Shown here piece after piece: positions 57,430 to 58,429 of a DNA stretch of 58,429 bases; position 1 is the first letter of the stretch, and every line of letters starts with the position of its first letter. Position numbers and translations under genes: made by a program. A model generated the notes under the pieces. The model did no database searches. It had not been told where the DNA came from and saw nothing but the letters and a program-made list of their open reading frames with translations. The DNA comes from Oscillospiraceae bacterium (GTDB taxonomy: Bacteria > Bacillota > Clostridia > Oscillospirales > Ruminococcaceae), in contig JAFRUS010000080.1 in assembly GCA_017438745.1 (NCBI GenBank), positions 1-58,429 on the forward strand, read 5' to 3'.

Positions 57430-57987
57430 ATGACAGAAATGAAAAATGACCCTTTTTACGAAATGATATCAAATAATTATGTTGACCTTTGTGTTGATTA
57501 TGTTATTCTTTCCTATGACGGAAAATACAACGGAGAGATAACTCATAAAGCAGCTGTCATAGAAATGATAAATATATTGAATAAAAGACAGGCTGAAAAA
57601 TATCCTCATTGCGATACACTGTATGTAGAAGAAGATATAATGCAGTGCCGTAAAACAGATATTGATTTATTCTTCAGTGAATACGAAGAGGAATGGGAAG
57701 AACTTTCTCCACAATGTAAGTGTAAGGAAATACCTAAAGAAATATCCTATTGGTACGCTTTCTCCGATCCGCCGTATGGTAATGATTATAACCTCGATGA
57801 TTTTCATAAAATAAACAATATTCTTTTTCCGGCTCAGTTCAGAAATGATCTGGAAATATACCGATGGAATGATGATTTTTCAAATTATTTTGATGCCGGA
57901 AAAGAATGGTGGGGTACTGGACTTTGGAGTATCTATGATAAATGGATGCATCGGTTTGTGATTATAGGTGCATCGACAACAGATTAA
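57430..57987 (+). CDS. Hypothetical protein (185 residues)
   Basis: ATG 57430 follows GGAAAG. The product is soluble, acidic and rich in Trp and Tyr (EISYWYAFSDPPYGNDYNLDD, EWWGTGLWSIYDKWMHRF, each near residues 108 and 160). The pattern resembles uncharacterised proteins of polymorphic-toxin neighbourhoods, but I cannot assign a family. Confidence 0.65.
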   Translation: MTEMKNDPFYEMISNNYVDLCVDYVILSYDGKYNGEITHKAAVIEMINILNKRQAEKYPHCDTLYVEEDIMQCRKTDIDLFFSEYEEEWEELSPQCKCKEIPKEISYWYAFSDPPYGNDYNLDDFHKINNILFPAQFRNDLEIYRWNDDFSNYFDAGKEWWGTGLWSIYDKWMHRFVIIGASTTD

Positions 57988-58085
57988 ATATATAGCTTTA
58001 GCAGCATTTATAAATATTATTTCAGGTGATAAATCTTTCTTCGAGCGGTTCTGGAATATTGGATGACGTTAGAGTATAGAATGCA

Positions 58086-58190
58086 ACGGGTGCCTTTTCG
58101 AAGGTACCCGTTTAATAATAGCATGCCGAAGGCATACCATTTCGTCGTGCTAAAGAAAACCGGCACCTAATCTGGTACCGGTTGAACGTA
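58086..58190. repeat. Three-hairpin repeat, copy 2 (with YhfC)
   Basis: It matches 52926-53027 almost base for base, with one more paired TG/CA change in the last stem (TAATCTGGTACCGG). Confidence 0.88.
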
Positions 58191-58199
58191 TATTTAATA

Positions 58200-58429
58200 T
58201 TATTGCTGCACATGGTCAGTATACACTTTTTCCTCACTGTATTTCTGATAAACCATATATACGAAATATATAAGACCTACGGTCTCGCAAAGGCCGAAAA
58301 TCATACGTTCGATGGAAGTATGACTTCCGAACAGCTGAGCGGCAAGGAAATCTGATATTGTATGTATTGCGACAGCAGATAAAAGATACTTTTTCCAGTT
58401 TTCCGAGTGTACAGCAATAAATACAAGAA
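58200..58429 (-). CDS. C-terminal part of a second YhfC-family protease (runs off the right edge)
   Basis: Reading leftward to TAA 58202-58200, the fragment encodes about 75 residues ending VYTDHVQQ, including AIHTISDFLAAQLFGS. It is nearly identical to the C-terminus of the frameshifted copy at 53040, with scattered base changes. Gene and flanking repeat were duplicated together. Whether this copy is intact upstream cannot be seen. Confidence 0.8.
   Translation of the reverse strand, partial: LVFIAVHSENWKKYLLSAVAIHTISDFLAAQLFGSHTSIERMIFGLCETVGLIYFVYMVYQKYSEEKVYTDHVQQ

Overview
This window looks like chromosome from a low-GC, anaerobic, plant-fibre-degrading Firmicute close to Ruminococcus (the R. 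flavefaciens type). The evidence is internal. There are several dockerin-bearing secreted proteins (a GH26 mannanase, a CE1-type esterase, a C39-like protease and a YGxP-repeat protein), two CotH-kinase proteins, A/T-rich sigma-A promoters with 17-bp spacers, and many rho-independent terminators. No ribosomal RNA or species-diagnostic gene is present, so the genus is an inference.

Region by region: 0-1 kb holds a partial gene end and a minus-strand tRNA-Leu(UAA) split by a group I intron, with an intronless, decayed 5' copy of the same tRNA just upstream in the same transcript. 1-8 kb holds a PEBP-like lipoprotein, an OmpR/HisKA two-component pair on the minus strand, and a divergent operon of VTC-domain polyphosphate polymerase, DUF4956 membrane protein and CotH kinase. 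Six 11-bp-phased TTTCAC-like boxes lie between the divergent promoters. 8-13 kb holds a ComEC-like metallo-hydrolase lipoprotein, a dockerin protein with YGxP repeats, and a C39-like/ricin-lectin protein. 13.7-19.9 kb is a five-gene MacAB-like efflux operon in which one ATPase appears to serve two adaptor/permease pairs. 20-22.5 kb is a Zn/Cd-type P-type ATPase with a large His/Cys repeat. 22.7-29.3 kb is an apparent operon of an FAD oxidoreductase plus the biosynthetic genes usually found with Ter stress systems (HpcH/HpaI lyase, TRSP phosphoribosyltransferase, StiP/PELOTA-type protein, HAD phosphatase, uridine-kinase-like kinase). No ter genes are visible. The HAD gene has no standard start codon and probably begins at AUA.

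29.3-41.2 kb holds tRNA-Ser(CGA), two membrane-anchored GGDEF cyclases, prephenate dehydrogenase with an ACT domain, and secreted polysaccharide-related proteins (GH26 with dockerin, CotH kinase, lipoprotein, dockerin esterase). Several have long, foldable 5' leaders. 41.2-58.4 kb is an accessory region of small stand-alone genes: GNATs, AAC(3)-like acetyltransferase, methyltransferase, AbiEi/AbiEii toxin-antitoxin, VOC, TraX, MaoC, Fic, YhfC, ECF sigma with a membrane partner, and several unknowns.

The accessory region is littered with short repeats of at least three families, and it contains a nested pair of group II introns. The outer intron encodes the reverse transcriptase/maturase. An ORF-poor inner intron has split domain V of the outer one, forming a twintron. 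A C-terminal fragment of a second YhfC gene, with its flanking repeat, is duplicated at the right window edge. The strongest second-look items are the tRNA-Leu group I intron, the twintron, the covarying 27-nt palindromes with a CAAGTTG/CAACTTG centre, the duplicated terminator-promoter cassettes, and the Ter-type biosynthetic operon.
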